From positions 1 through 8,069 of the forward strand of contig DBQL01000169.1 of assembly GCA_002305235.1 (NCBI GenBank): a stretch of 8,069 nt of DNA. The letters are read 5' to 3'. The translations under genes were made by a program, and so were the position numbers. The stretch is from Prevotella sp. UBA1395 (GTDB lineage Bacteria > Bacteroidota > Bacteroidia > Bacteroidales > Bacteroidaceae). Numbering within the stretch: the stretch's first letter is position 1; every line of letters begins with the position of its first letter. The notes below the pieces were generated by a model. The model saw only the letters and a list, made by a program, of their open reading frames with translations. It did not search any database and was not told the origin of the DNA. Below are positions 1-5,185 of the stretch, one piece after another.

Positions 1-129
1 TTCGCCGAGATGAATGAGGTCTATGCCGAATTCTTTGGCAAACCGTTCCCCGCACGGTCGGCAGTGGCCGTCAAAACACTGCCCAAAAACGCCCGGGTCG
101 AGATTGAATGCATCGCCTCTGAAATCTGA
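1..129 (+). CDS. ridA: RidA family reactive imine/enamine deaminase, C-terminal 42 residues (5' end outside window)
   Basis: The frame is open from base 1 and ends in TGA at 127-129. The 42 visible residues match the C-terminal end of the YjgF/YER057c/UK114 (RidA) family. The stretch [10 protein letters not shown] carries the conserved arginine (visible residue 19, equivalent to Arg105 of E. coli RidA). Fifteen residues later, VEIECIA carries the conserved glutamate (visible residue 34, equivalent to Glu120). In the family these residues bind the carboxylate of the substrate and activate water. RidA is a cytosolic trimer that hydrolyses reactive 2-aminoacrylate and other imines, made by PLP enzymes such as threonine/serine dehydratase, to 2-oxo acids and ammonia, protecting PLP enzymes from damage. 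The start and N-terminal two thirds lie left of the window. The gene is followed by a hairpin that probably ends its transcript. Family assignment is strong; which RidA subfamily cannot be told from this fragment. Confidence 0.9.
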   Translation, partial: FAEMNEVYAEFFGKPFPARSAVAVKTLPKNARVEIECIASEI

Positions 130-143
130 ACCCCACACCATCC

Positions 144-186
144 CCCCGAACCGGAGCCATCATAAGACTACTGTTCGGGGTCTTTT
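144..186 (+). terminator. Probable terminator of the ridA transcript
   Basis: CCCCGAAC at 144-151 pairs perfectly with GTTCGGGG at 173-180. The loop is 21 bases, and TCTTTT follows directly at 181-186, the order expected of an intrinsic terminator on the plus strand. The loop is long, so termination may be partial. The right arm lies inside the last codons of the convergent minus-strand gene, so both genes share this structure. On the minus strand no T-run follows, so it is less convincing as a terminator there. Confidence 0.55.
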
Positions 187-518
187 GTGTCCTGCTGCAT
201 TCGCTCCCGCGACTCGCGCAAGCTGTCACAACGCTCTTGTGCCGGACCGAAACCCATCGCGGCCGACCGTTTCCACAGCATTATGGCCCTACCGGCATCC
301 TCTCTTACGCCATGACCATGCCAATAACACCATGCCGAGAGATACATGGCTTCCGCATGATTCTGTTTCTCGGCATACCTCAACACACGCCACGCATCCT
401 CATAATTGCGCTTTTCCAGCAATCCTTTGGCCCGTGCCACCGCCTCGTCAAAGGTCTCGTCCGTACGGTCTTCGGCAAAACCGAAGAACGATTTCCATAA
501 ACTTTCCATTGTCTGCAT
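168..518 (-). CDS. Small Sel1-like (SLR) repeat protein
   Basis: A 116-residue protein, probably cytoplasmic because no signal peptide or membrane segment is visible. Residues 53-97 form one good Sel1-like repeat: AEAMYLSAWCYWHGHGV, then DAGRAIMLWKRSAAMGFGPAQ. This has the alanine/glycine spacing and the LG.xY-like turn of the family, here WCYWHGHG. Residues 23-52 look like a degenerate preceding TPR/SLR helix pair. The C-terminal 20 residues are charged and probably disordered. Sel1 repeats are alpha-helical protein-protein interaction scaffolds; the partner here is unknown. The start at 518 gives the full open frame. The ATG at 509 (residue 4, MESLWKSFF) is at least as likely, because a promoter element at 535-542 would leave only about 10 bases before 518 but about 20 before 509. 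The gene is convergent with ridA and divergent from the DUF1893 gene, so it is probably monocistronic. Sel1 assignment is by motif recognition only. Confidence 0.75.
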   Translation of the reverse strand: MQTMESLWKSFFGFAEDRTDETFDEAVARAKGLLEKRNYEDAWRVLRYAEKQNHAEAMYLSAWCYWHGHGVREDAGRAIMLWKRSAAMGFGPAQERCDSLRESRERMQQDTKDPEQ

Positions 519-534
519 TGTATGATTCTACGGG

Positions 535-542
535 CAAAGATA
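535..542 (-). promoter_or_regulatory. Bacteroidetes -7 element for the Sel1-repeat gene
   Basis: Read on the minus strand this is TATCTTTG, an exact match to the Bacteroidetes -7 consensus TAnnTTTG. It sits 17 bases upstream of the 518 start codon and 26 upstream of the alternative 509 start. No good TTTG -33 element is seen at the usual distance of 19-21 bases, so the call rests on the -7 element and its position. Confidence 0.5.
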
Positions 543-690
543 CTCAATTTCAGGGGCAATCACGCCTCTCCCGGCAGATAAAACCGCCCAATCGGCTTCT
601 TACGGCTATTTGAAGATGGGCGTCATCAAAAATGATGGCAAGTATATAAAAAATGTATCGCTCGCCCTGTATCATTTCAATATTTTTCCG

Positions 691-698
691 TAAGTTTG
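691..698 (+). promoter_or_regulatory. Bacteroidetes -7 element for the DUF1893 gene
   Basis: TAAGTTTG matches TAnnTTTG exactly and ends only 5 bases before the ATG at 704. Transcription should begin about 4-7 bases after the element, so the mRNA would be leaderless or nearly so. A convincing -33 element is not seen, only TTTC at 675-678, slightly too close. The element argues against using the in-frame ATG at 653, which lies upstream of it. Confidence 0.55.
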
Positions 699-703
699 CA
701 ACA

Positions 704-1138
704 ATGACAATAAAAACATTGATCGACCGGCTCCATCAAGAGCAATGCTCGTTGGTCTTGCTCGACACGAGCGGCCGAATACGCACGTTTGGGAAACCCG
801 GCGTGCGCGATTTGGAATACCTCCTCGACCACGAGCCACAGGCATTGCGTGGCGCACGCATTGCCGACAAGGTGGTGGGCAAGGCCGCCGCGGGCATGAT
901 GGTGGTGGGAGGAGTGCGCGAGGTCTATGCCGATGTGATGAGTCGCAAGGCACTCCCACTGCTCGACGACGCGCATATCGACTATTCTTTCGGTGTGCTG
1001 GCCGACCAAATCGTCATCCCCGAGGGCGACACGCGCTGCCCGTTGGAGCAGATTGTGGCTCCTGCCGGTACCGCAGAGCAGGTGGTCGAGATGCTCAGGG
1101 CACACTTCCGAGAAAAAAATTCGGAGGCGAAACTCTGA
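704..1138 (+). CDS. DUF1893 (TM1506-like) protein, cytidine-deaminase-like fold, function unknown
   Basis: A 144-residue soluble protein. Its core signature is clear: ARIADKVVGKAAAGMMVVGG at residues 51-70, a VYADVMSRKAL segment at 75-84, and a late TRCPLE at 110-115. This order (ADK-VGKAAA, S.KAL, CPxE) is what I recognise as DUF1893. From memory, the Thermotoga maritima member TM1506 has a deaminase-like alpha/beta fold, but no reaction is established. The classical zinc-deaminase HAE...PCxxC pattern is not visible, so deaminase activity should not be assumed. The open frame extends up to an ATG at 653, but I choose 704. The family normally begins with a short MxIxxLIxxL-like helix as here, and a promoter -7 element (691-698) lies between the two starts. 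Downstream, 158 bases away on the same strand, begins an ECF S component and TonB receptor pair. Whether they are co-transcribed is open. Confidence 0.85.
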   Translation: MTIKTLIDRLHQEQCSLVLLDTSGRIRTFGKPGVRDLEYLLDHEPQALRGARIADKVVGKAAAGMMVVGGVREVYADVMSRKALPLLDDAHIDYSFGVLADQIVIPEGDTRCPLEQIVAPAGTAEQVVEMLRAHFREKNSEAKL

Positions 1139-1296
1139 CCGGCCTACCATCATCCGCCCCCCGACCGCTCATCACCCCTACACCATCAGCCGCCCCAAAC
1201 CACCCAACCCTCGCAGCATTCTACAACAGACAACAAACATCGCATCCGCAAACAATAACAGAATCGACAGCAAATCATTTCAAAAACCATAGACTT
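1139..1296 (+). other. C-rich, G-poor spacer upstream of the transport genes
   Basis: The 158 bases between the DUF1893 gene and the ECF S component hold no convincing gene. By hand count bases 1141-1296 contain about 64 C and only 16 G on the plus strand. There is no TAnnTTTG element, no long hairpin, and no match to the conserved boxes of cobalamin or TPP riboswitches. Long unpaired C-rich RNA of this kind resembles Rho utilisation sites, so the spacer could be a site where Rho limits read-through into the transport genes. This is inference from composition only. Confidence 0.4.
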
Positions 1297-1806
1297 ATGA
1301 ATACCACAACATCACTTTACAGTCTCCAATTCACCCAGACCAAGACTTATCTGTGGGCTGCGGCCTTCATCATCGGCAACATCCTGCTACCCCAGCTCTG
1401 TCATCTCGTCCCGCAAGGCGGCCTCATCTTCCTCCCCATCTACTTCTTCACGCTCATCGGCGCGTGGAAATTCGGCTGGCGCGTGGGTCTTCTCACCGCC
1501 GTATTCTCACCGCTTGTCAATTCCGCTCTCTTCGGAATGCCCACCCCAATGGTGCTTCCCGCCATCATCACCAAGTCGGTATTGCTCGCCCTCGCCGCCT
1601 CTTTCGTGGCCTCCAAGACCCGCCAAGCCACCTTGCCGCTCATCCTTTTGGTGGTTGCTTTCTATCAAATCGTGGGTGGCCTGACCGAATGGGCGATGAC
1701 CGCCAACCTTACAGCCGCCCTGCAAGACTTCCGTCTCGGGGTGCCCGGCATGGCCCTGCAGGTCGTGGGCGGATGGCTGATCATCAATCGTCTGCTCAAA
1801 CATTGA
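1297..1806 (+). CDS. ECF transporter S component (substrate-binding membrane subunit)
   Basis: A 169-residue very hydrophobic protein with about six membrane segments (roughly residues 17-35, 42-57, 62-80, 84-105, 111-131 and 147-164), the size and topology of an S component of energy-coupling factor transporters. The first segment has the alanine-rich face (WAAAFIIGN) typical of contact with the T subunit. Conserved-looking polar or charged spots near membrane ends are N75, K93, and E131-W132. S components bind a vitamin or related micronutrient and are powered by a shared EcfA/EcfA'/EcfT module; none of these is encoded here, so it would be supplied from elsewhere in the genome (group II arrangement). 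The TonB-dependent receptor gene begins 28 bases downstream, which suggests the pair moves one substrate across both membranes. The ATG has no Shine-Dalgarno sequence. The substrate cannot be assigned; thiamine-, cobalamin-, queuosine- or folate-type compounds are all possible. Confidence 0.8.
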   Translation: MNTTTSLYSLQFTQTKTYLWAAAFIIGNILLPQLCHLVPQGGLIFLPIYFFTLIGAWKFGWRVGLLTAVFSPLVNSALFGMPTPMVLPAIITKSVLLALAASFVASKTRQATLPLILLVVAFYQIVGGLTEWAMTANLTAALQDFRLGVPGMALQVVGGWLIINRLLKH

Positions 1807-1834
1807 CCCACCAATATCAACCAGCCTTCCTCTT

Positions 1835-3709
1835 ATGAATCATCGAATACTGATGCTCTCGCTACTCGGGGCATCAATGAATCTATGTGCCCAGCGCGAC
1901 TCCGTGGTCGCGTTGGATAATGTCGTGGTTACCGGCAGCCGACAAGCCATCGACATTCGTCACCTGCCCAATACCGTCAATGTCATCGACCGAGCCACGC
2001 TCACGGCCAACCAACAGCAGAATGTGCTTCCCACCCTGCTCCAACAAGTGCCCGCCCTCTTTGTCACCTCACGTGCAATGATGGGTTATGGCGTGTCGGG
2101 AGGAAGTGCGGGCGGTATCAATATGCGTGGCATATCCGGCGGAGCGGGCCAGCTTCTCGTGCTCATCGACGGCCATCCGCAGTATCAAGGCATCTTCGGG
2201 CATCCCATTTCCGACAGTTATCAAACCCTGATGGCCGACCGCGTGGAGGTGCTTCGTGGTCCGGCTTCCATGCTCTATGGATCTCAGGCGATGGGCGGCG
2301 TGATCAACATCGTCACACGAAGCATGCGGCACGACGGGGCATCCACGCACCTGAATCTTGGCGCGGGTAGCTACGGCACGTTCCAAAGCGAACTTGGAAG
2401 CCGGTTCAGGAAAGGCCGTTTCTCCGGCATCGCGACAGCGCAATACGGCCGAAGCGACAACCACCGGTCTCGCATGGGGTTTGAGCAATATGGCGGTTTT
2501 GCCAAGGTCGGATATGACATCATTCCTCACTGGAATGCCTATATCAATGCCGACATCACCCATTTCAACGCCTCCAACCCCGGAACGGTGTCTGCCCCGC
2601 TCTATGACGCACGCCAATGGATCACCCGAGGCGTGGTGACGGCGGCCTTGGAAAACCATTATGACCGCACGAGCGGCGCACTGAGCGTGTACGACAACTT
2701 CGGAAGGCACAAGATCAAAGACGGTGTTTCCGACCCGACCGCAATCCAACAACGCTACTTCCGCTCCAACGACGCGCTCATCGGAGTGTCTTGGTATCAA
2801 ACCACCCGCCTGTTCTCCGGCAACCATACCACCGTGGGCATAGACTATCAGCATATCTACGGCAAAGCCTATTACACCGACATCAAGACCGGCGAGACTT
2901 TGGACACGCCCAACAAACAGAGCGGAACGTCACACAGAAACGAGGTCGCGGGCTATGTGGACATTCGTCAGGATGTCTCTTCGTGGCTCACCGTCGATGC
3001 CGGACTGCGCGCAGACCACCACTCCGTGACCGGAATGGAGTGGATTCCGCAGGCCGGTGTCGTGGTCAGACCCATCACCTCGGGCCGGCTCAAGGCCACG
3101 GTAAGCAAGGGATTCCGCAATCCCTCCATGCGCGAGATGTATCTCTACCCACCTTCCAACACCGATTTGGAACCCGAACGGCTCATGAACTACGAGCTTG
3201 CATGGACCCAAAGTCTCTTGGACGGACGCCTTCACTATGGCGCAAACGTCTATTATCTCAAGGGCGACAACATGATACAGACCGTGATGCAGGAAGGAAA
3301 GCCCCGTAATGTCAACACCGGCGAGGTCGAGAACTATGGCTTTGAGGTGGAATCCGGCTATCGCCTCAGCCCGCATTGGAGCCTCACGACCAATCACAGT
3401 TGGCTGCATCTCAAAAGCCCCATCGTCGGCGCGCCCGAGTATAAGGGATTTATCGGTGGGGCGTTCGCCCACGGACCGTGGAGCATCAATGCCGGACTGC
3501 AGTATATCGCCGGCCTTTATACCGCCGTGGACCAGACCGAGACCAAGGAGAATTTCTGTCTGCTCAACGCCACCGTGAACTACCGTCTGCTCAAAAACCT
3601 GAGCCTGTGGCTTCGCGGCGAGAACCTCTTGGCACAGCGATATGAAATCAACGCGGGATTCCCCATGCCCCGCGCCACGTTCATGGGAGGCCTCAACCTC
3701 ACGCTCTGA
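1835..3709 (+). CDS. TonB-dependent outer-membrane receptor (BtuB/CirA-like)
   Basis: A 624-residue outer-membrane active transporter driven by TonB-ExbBD. Residues 1-19 form a signal peptide, with likely cleavage around LCA/Q. A TonB-box-like segment, LDNVVVTGSR, follows at 27-36. The plug domain covers about 37-162, with NMRGISGG at 96-103, LVLIDGHPQYQGIFGHP at 108-124 and the hallmark RVEVLRGPASMLYGSQAMGG at 136-155. The rest is a 22-strand-type barrel ending in RGENLLAQRYEINAGFPMP and a final strand GGLNLTL. At 624 residues it is of BtuB size, without the N-terminal carboxypeptidase-like domain of SusC proteins, so it is more likely a vitamin, metal-chelate or nucleobase receptor than a glycan importer. 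The preceding ECF S component supports a micronutrient substrate. The start shares the context CTTATGAAT with that gene (1294-1302 and 1832-1840). The last residue is leucine where outer-membrane barrels usually end in an aromatic residue. The exact substrate is unknown. Confidence 0.93.
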   Translation: MNHRILMLSLLGASMNLCAQRDSVVALDNVVVTGSRQAIDIRHLPNTVNVIDRATLTANQQQNVLPTLLQQVPALFVTSRAMMGYGVSGGSAGGINMRGISGGAGQLLVLIDGHPQYQGIFGHPISDSYQTLMADRVEVLRGPASMLYGSQAMGGVINIVTRSMRHDGASTHLNLGAGSYGTFQSELGSRFRKGRFSGIATAQYGRSDNHRSRMGFEQYGGFAKVGYDIIPHWNAYINADITHFNASNPGTVSAPLYDARQWITRGVVTAALENHYDRTSGALSVYDNFGRHKIKDGVSDPTAIQQRYFRSNDALIGVSWYQTTRLFSGNHTTVGIDYQHIYGKAYYTDIKTGETLDTPNKQSGTSHRNEVAGYVDIRQDVSSWLTVDAGLRADHHSVTGMEWIPQAGVVVRPITSGRLKATVSKGFRNPSMREMYLYPPSNTDLEPERLMNYELAWTQSLLDGRLHYGANVYYLKGDNMIQTVMQEGKPRNVNTGEVENYGFEVESGYRLSPHWSLTTNHSWLHLKSPIVGAPEYKGFIGGAFAHGPWSINAGLQYIAGLYTAVDQTETKENFCLLNATVNYRLLKNLSLWLRGENLLAQRYEINAGFPMPRATFMGGLNLTL

Positions 3710-3726
3710 CCTCCCCCTTTCCCCAA

Positions 3727-3776
3727 CAATAATCCCCAACAGGGCCTCAACCGTCAGGCCTTGTTGGGGATTATTG
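3727..3776. terminator. Long bidirectional hairpin between convergent genes
   Basis: The arms 3727-3747 and 3756-3776 form a 21-bp stem with a single G.U wobble and an 8-base loop (3748-3755). The arms start and end in CAATAAT / ATTATTG, so A/U-rich outer pairs flank a GC-rich core in both directions. It sits 17 bases after the TonB receptor stop and 33 bases past the stop of the minus-strand gene, as expected for a shared terminator. Neither side has a true run of T beyond the stem, so it may work partly as a 3'-end stabiliser. A second copy of CCCCAAC at 3721-3727 could pair alternatively with the right arm. Confidence 0.7.
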
Positions 3777-3809
3777 CATGGCCCCGCGCCACCACCCACG
3801 CTCCACGCG

Positions 3810-4055
3810 TTACAGCATCCTCTCCAATCGGTCTACCGCCTCGGCCATGTCATCGGCAAACTCGCGGTGTGACAACAGGTATTCGGCCCTTCCCCGGGCC
3901 AGTTCGGCATATAGCTCGGCACTCATGTCTTGCACATACATCGCGATGGCATACTCTATGTCATCACGCTGCACGAGACTGTCAGAATACATATATACCC
4001 GCCATTTCTGGTGAAAGAAGGCGTAAGTCTGTTCAATGCTGTCTTTACTGATCAT
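3810..4055 (-). CDS. Small conserved Bacteroidales protein, function unknown
   Basis: An 81-residue protein from the ATG at 4055 (MISKDSIEQTYAFFHQKWRV...). I recognise the pattern EQTYAFFHQKW followed by DDIEYAI and a C-terminal FADDMAEAVDRLE as a small family seen in Bacteroides and Prevotella relatives, with no known role. It has no signal peptide or membrane segment and is predicted mostly helical, with many aromatic residues in the first third and an acidic C-terminal helix. The frame stays open to another ATG at 4130, which would add 25 basic, low-complexity residues (RITRAGRRRAEAA). I prefer 4055 because remembered homologues begin there. However, a -7 element at 4145-4152 would give a UTR of about 85 bases to 4055 and only about 11 to 4130, so the longer form cannot be excluded. 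The gene ends 33 bases from the shared hairpin. Confidence 0.7.
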   Translation of the reverse strand: MISKDSIEQTYAFFHQKWRVYMYSDSLVQRDDIEYAIAMYVQDMSAELYAELARGRAEYLLSHREFADDMAEAVDRLERML

Positions 4056-4144
4056 CGTTGGTTGTTTGTGGGTTGCCGCCTCCGCCCTTCGACGGCCGGC
4101 GCGGGTAATCCTGTCGGTCAAGTCGGCCAAACCGGTTTTTCATG

Positions 4145-4152
4145 CAAAATTA
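4145..4152 (-). promoter_or_regulatory. Bacteroidetes -7 element for the small minus-strand gene
   Basis: On the minus strand this reads TAATTTTG, matching TAnnTTTG. A TTTG that could serve as the -33 element lies at 4177-4180, with a gap of 24 bases, slightly longer than the usual 19-21. The element faces away from the plus-strand promoter at 4198-4227, so this is a divergent control region. Confidence 0.5.
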
Positions 4153-4197
4153 AGCAAAAAAACCGACGAAAAGCGTCAAATCAACCCTGAAAAAACC

Positions 4198-4227
4198 TTG
4201 CCATCTCGTTATTTATGCTTAACTTTG
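4198..4227 (+). promoter_or_regulatory. Bacteroidetes housekeeping promoter of the sigma-factor operon
   Basis: TTG at 4198-4200 and TAACTTTG at 4220-4227 are separated by exactly 19 bases, the textbook arrangement for the Bacteroidetes primary sigma factor. Transcription should start near 4232, leaving a leader of about 15 bases before the ATG at 4248. This is the best promoter in the window and shows that the operon carrying the alternative sigma factor is itself read by the primary sigma factor. It also lies downstream of the in-frame ATG at 4215, which excludes that start. Confidence 0.75.
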
Positions 4228-4247
4228 CCCAAAACAACACCACACGC

Positions 4248-4448
4248 ATGGAAGAAACAGCAGCATATCGCGCCCGAATCACACAGGCCTTGGCCGACGC
4301 CCGCGATGCCAACGGCCGCCCCCTGCTCACCGACGAGCAGGTGAAAAAACTCTCACAGCAGTTCTCCGACGAAGAGTTGGAAGACGGAATGCTATTCAAC
4401 ACCCCTGAGGAAGTGGCCGAACTTCTGATAGAATCCGGTTTGGAATGA
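4248..4448 (+). CDS. Small acidic protein (66 aa) upstream of the sigma factor, function unknown
   Basis: A 66-residue protein starting METAAYR-like (MEETAAYRARI) and ending ELLIESGLE. It is strongly acidic in its second half, with the motifs LLTDEQVKKLSQQFSDEEL and DGMLFNTPEEVAELL. No signal peptide or membrane segment is visible, and it is probably a short all-helical domain. The NTPEEVAELL pattern looks conserved, and I believe similar short proteins exist in related Bacteroidales, but I know no function. An open frame continues up to an ATG at 4215, but that overlaps the promoter -7 element, so 4248 is the start. The stop is 7 bases before the sigma-factor ATG, so the two are almost certainly on one mRNA. 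The position makes a role linked to the sigma factor attractive, but this is not shown by the sequence. Confidence 0.75.
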   Translation: MEETAAYRARITQALADARDANGRPLLTDEQVKKLSQQFSDEELEDGMLFNTPEEVAELLIESGLE

Positions 4449-4455
4449 TACAGTT

Positions 4456-5181
4456 ATGAACAACGACAAGAAATCTCTCAACGCCTACCTCGACGAGATA
4501 GGGCGTGCCAAGCTCCTCTCCGACGACGAGGAGCGCCAACTTGCCGACCGCATTCAGGGCGGCGACAGCCGTGCGATAGACCGGCTTACCTCTGCCAATC
4601 TCACATACGTAGTCACCCTTGCCCGCCAATACGAGGGTCGCGGCCTGGCCATCGAAGACCTCGTGAGCGAGGGAAACATCGGTATGCTCCGTGCCGCCGG
4701 CAAGTTCAACGGCGCGCAGGGCAAACGTTTCGTGACCTTTGCCGCCCCTTATATCCGTGAGGCTATGGAGCAAGCCATCGAGCAACAGGCCGGTCTCTAC
4801 CGCGTTCCACGCAATGTTACCGACACGAAATTAGAGAAAAAGCGCAGCAGGGCACTGTCTATCGACGAGCCGGTGGGCGGCAGTCATGAGCTGAGCTTGG
4901 GTCATGTGCTGCCCAACCAAAACTCATCGGTGCCCGACGAGCGGCTCGAGAATGAGGCACTCATCTTCGAGTTGCGCTCGCTCATCGAGCGTCTCGAGCC
5001 GCGCGACCGGCAGGTTGTGCGCGCCATCTATGGTCTCGACGGCGAGCCGAAGACCATGATGCAGGTGGCCGCGGCGTTCGACCTCAAGCGCGAAAGGGTG
5101 AGACAGATTCGCGACAAAGCCATCCGCGCCATTTGCAAAATGACCAAGAACAGTGACTTGAAAGACTATCTGAAAAGCTGA
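4456..5181 (+). CDS. Atypical RpoD-like sigma-70 factor lacking the sigma-3 domain
   Basis: A 241-residue sigma-70 protein that would bind core RNA polymerase and direct it to promoters. Region 1.2 covers about 7-40 (SLNAYLDEIGRAKLL). Regions 2.1-2.4 cover 41-118, with the core-binding segment LAIEDLVSEGNIGMLRAAGKF. A finger-like region 3.2 follows at 134-155 (LSIDEPVGG...LGHVLPNQ), then region 4 at 165-241 with helix-turn-helix MMQVAAAFDLKRERVRQI at 201-218. The block of about 40 residues that normally forms sigma domain 3 (with the EEL-type helix) is absent between residues 131 and 134. Where primary sigma factors have WWIRQ in region 2.3/2.4, this one has PYIRE (98-102). The tryptophans that open the -10 region and the glutamine that reads it are therefore replaced. 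The -35-reading RERVRQI helix is intact. This suggests a specialised group 2/3 sigma factor rather than the primary one. It lies in an operon with a 66-aa protein upstream and a phosphodiesterase 4 bases downstream. The ATG at 4456 has no Shine-Dalgarno sequence. Confidence 0.9.
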   Translation: MNNDKKSLNAYLDEIGRAKLLSDDEERQLADRIQGGDSRAIDRLTSANLTYVVTLARQYEGRGLAIEDLVSEGNIGMLRAAGKFNGAQGKRFVTFAAPYIREAMEQAIEQQAGLYRVPRNVTDTKLEKKRSRALSIDEPVGGSHELSLGHVLPNQNSSVPDERLENEALIFELRSLIERLEPRDRQVVRAIYGLDGEPKTMMQVAAAFDLKRERVRQIRDKAIRAICKMTKNSDLKDYLKS

Positions 5182-5185
5182 TCCG

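Noticed and set aside
14..613. Plus-strand open frame of 199 codons over the ridA end and Sel1 gene
   Set aside because: It overlaps the RidA C-terminus in another frame and is antisense to the Sel1 repeat; its composition is P/R/H/S-rich, as expected of a shadow frame.
624..637. Small inverted repeat CATCA-AAAA-TGATG upstream of the DUF1893 gene
   Set aside because: Only 5 bp per arm, common by chance; no regulator gene is nearby to support an operator.
745..1296. In-frame upstream extension of the ECF S component to 745
   Set aside because: The extension runs out of frame across the DUF1893 gene, whose protein signature is clear, and is R/P-rich nonsense. The membrane protein begins naturally at 1297.
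1139..1296. Possible cobalamin or TPP riboswitch before the transport genes
   Set aside because: The spacer is nearly free of G and lacks the conserved boxes and stable stems these riboswitches need.
2930..3799. Open frame of 289 codons antisense to the TonB receptor gene
   Set aside because: It lies wholly opposite a clear receptor sequence, has low-complexity composition and matches no family I know. It arises from the GC-rich codon use of the real gene.
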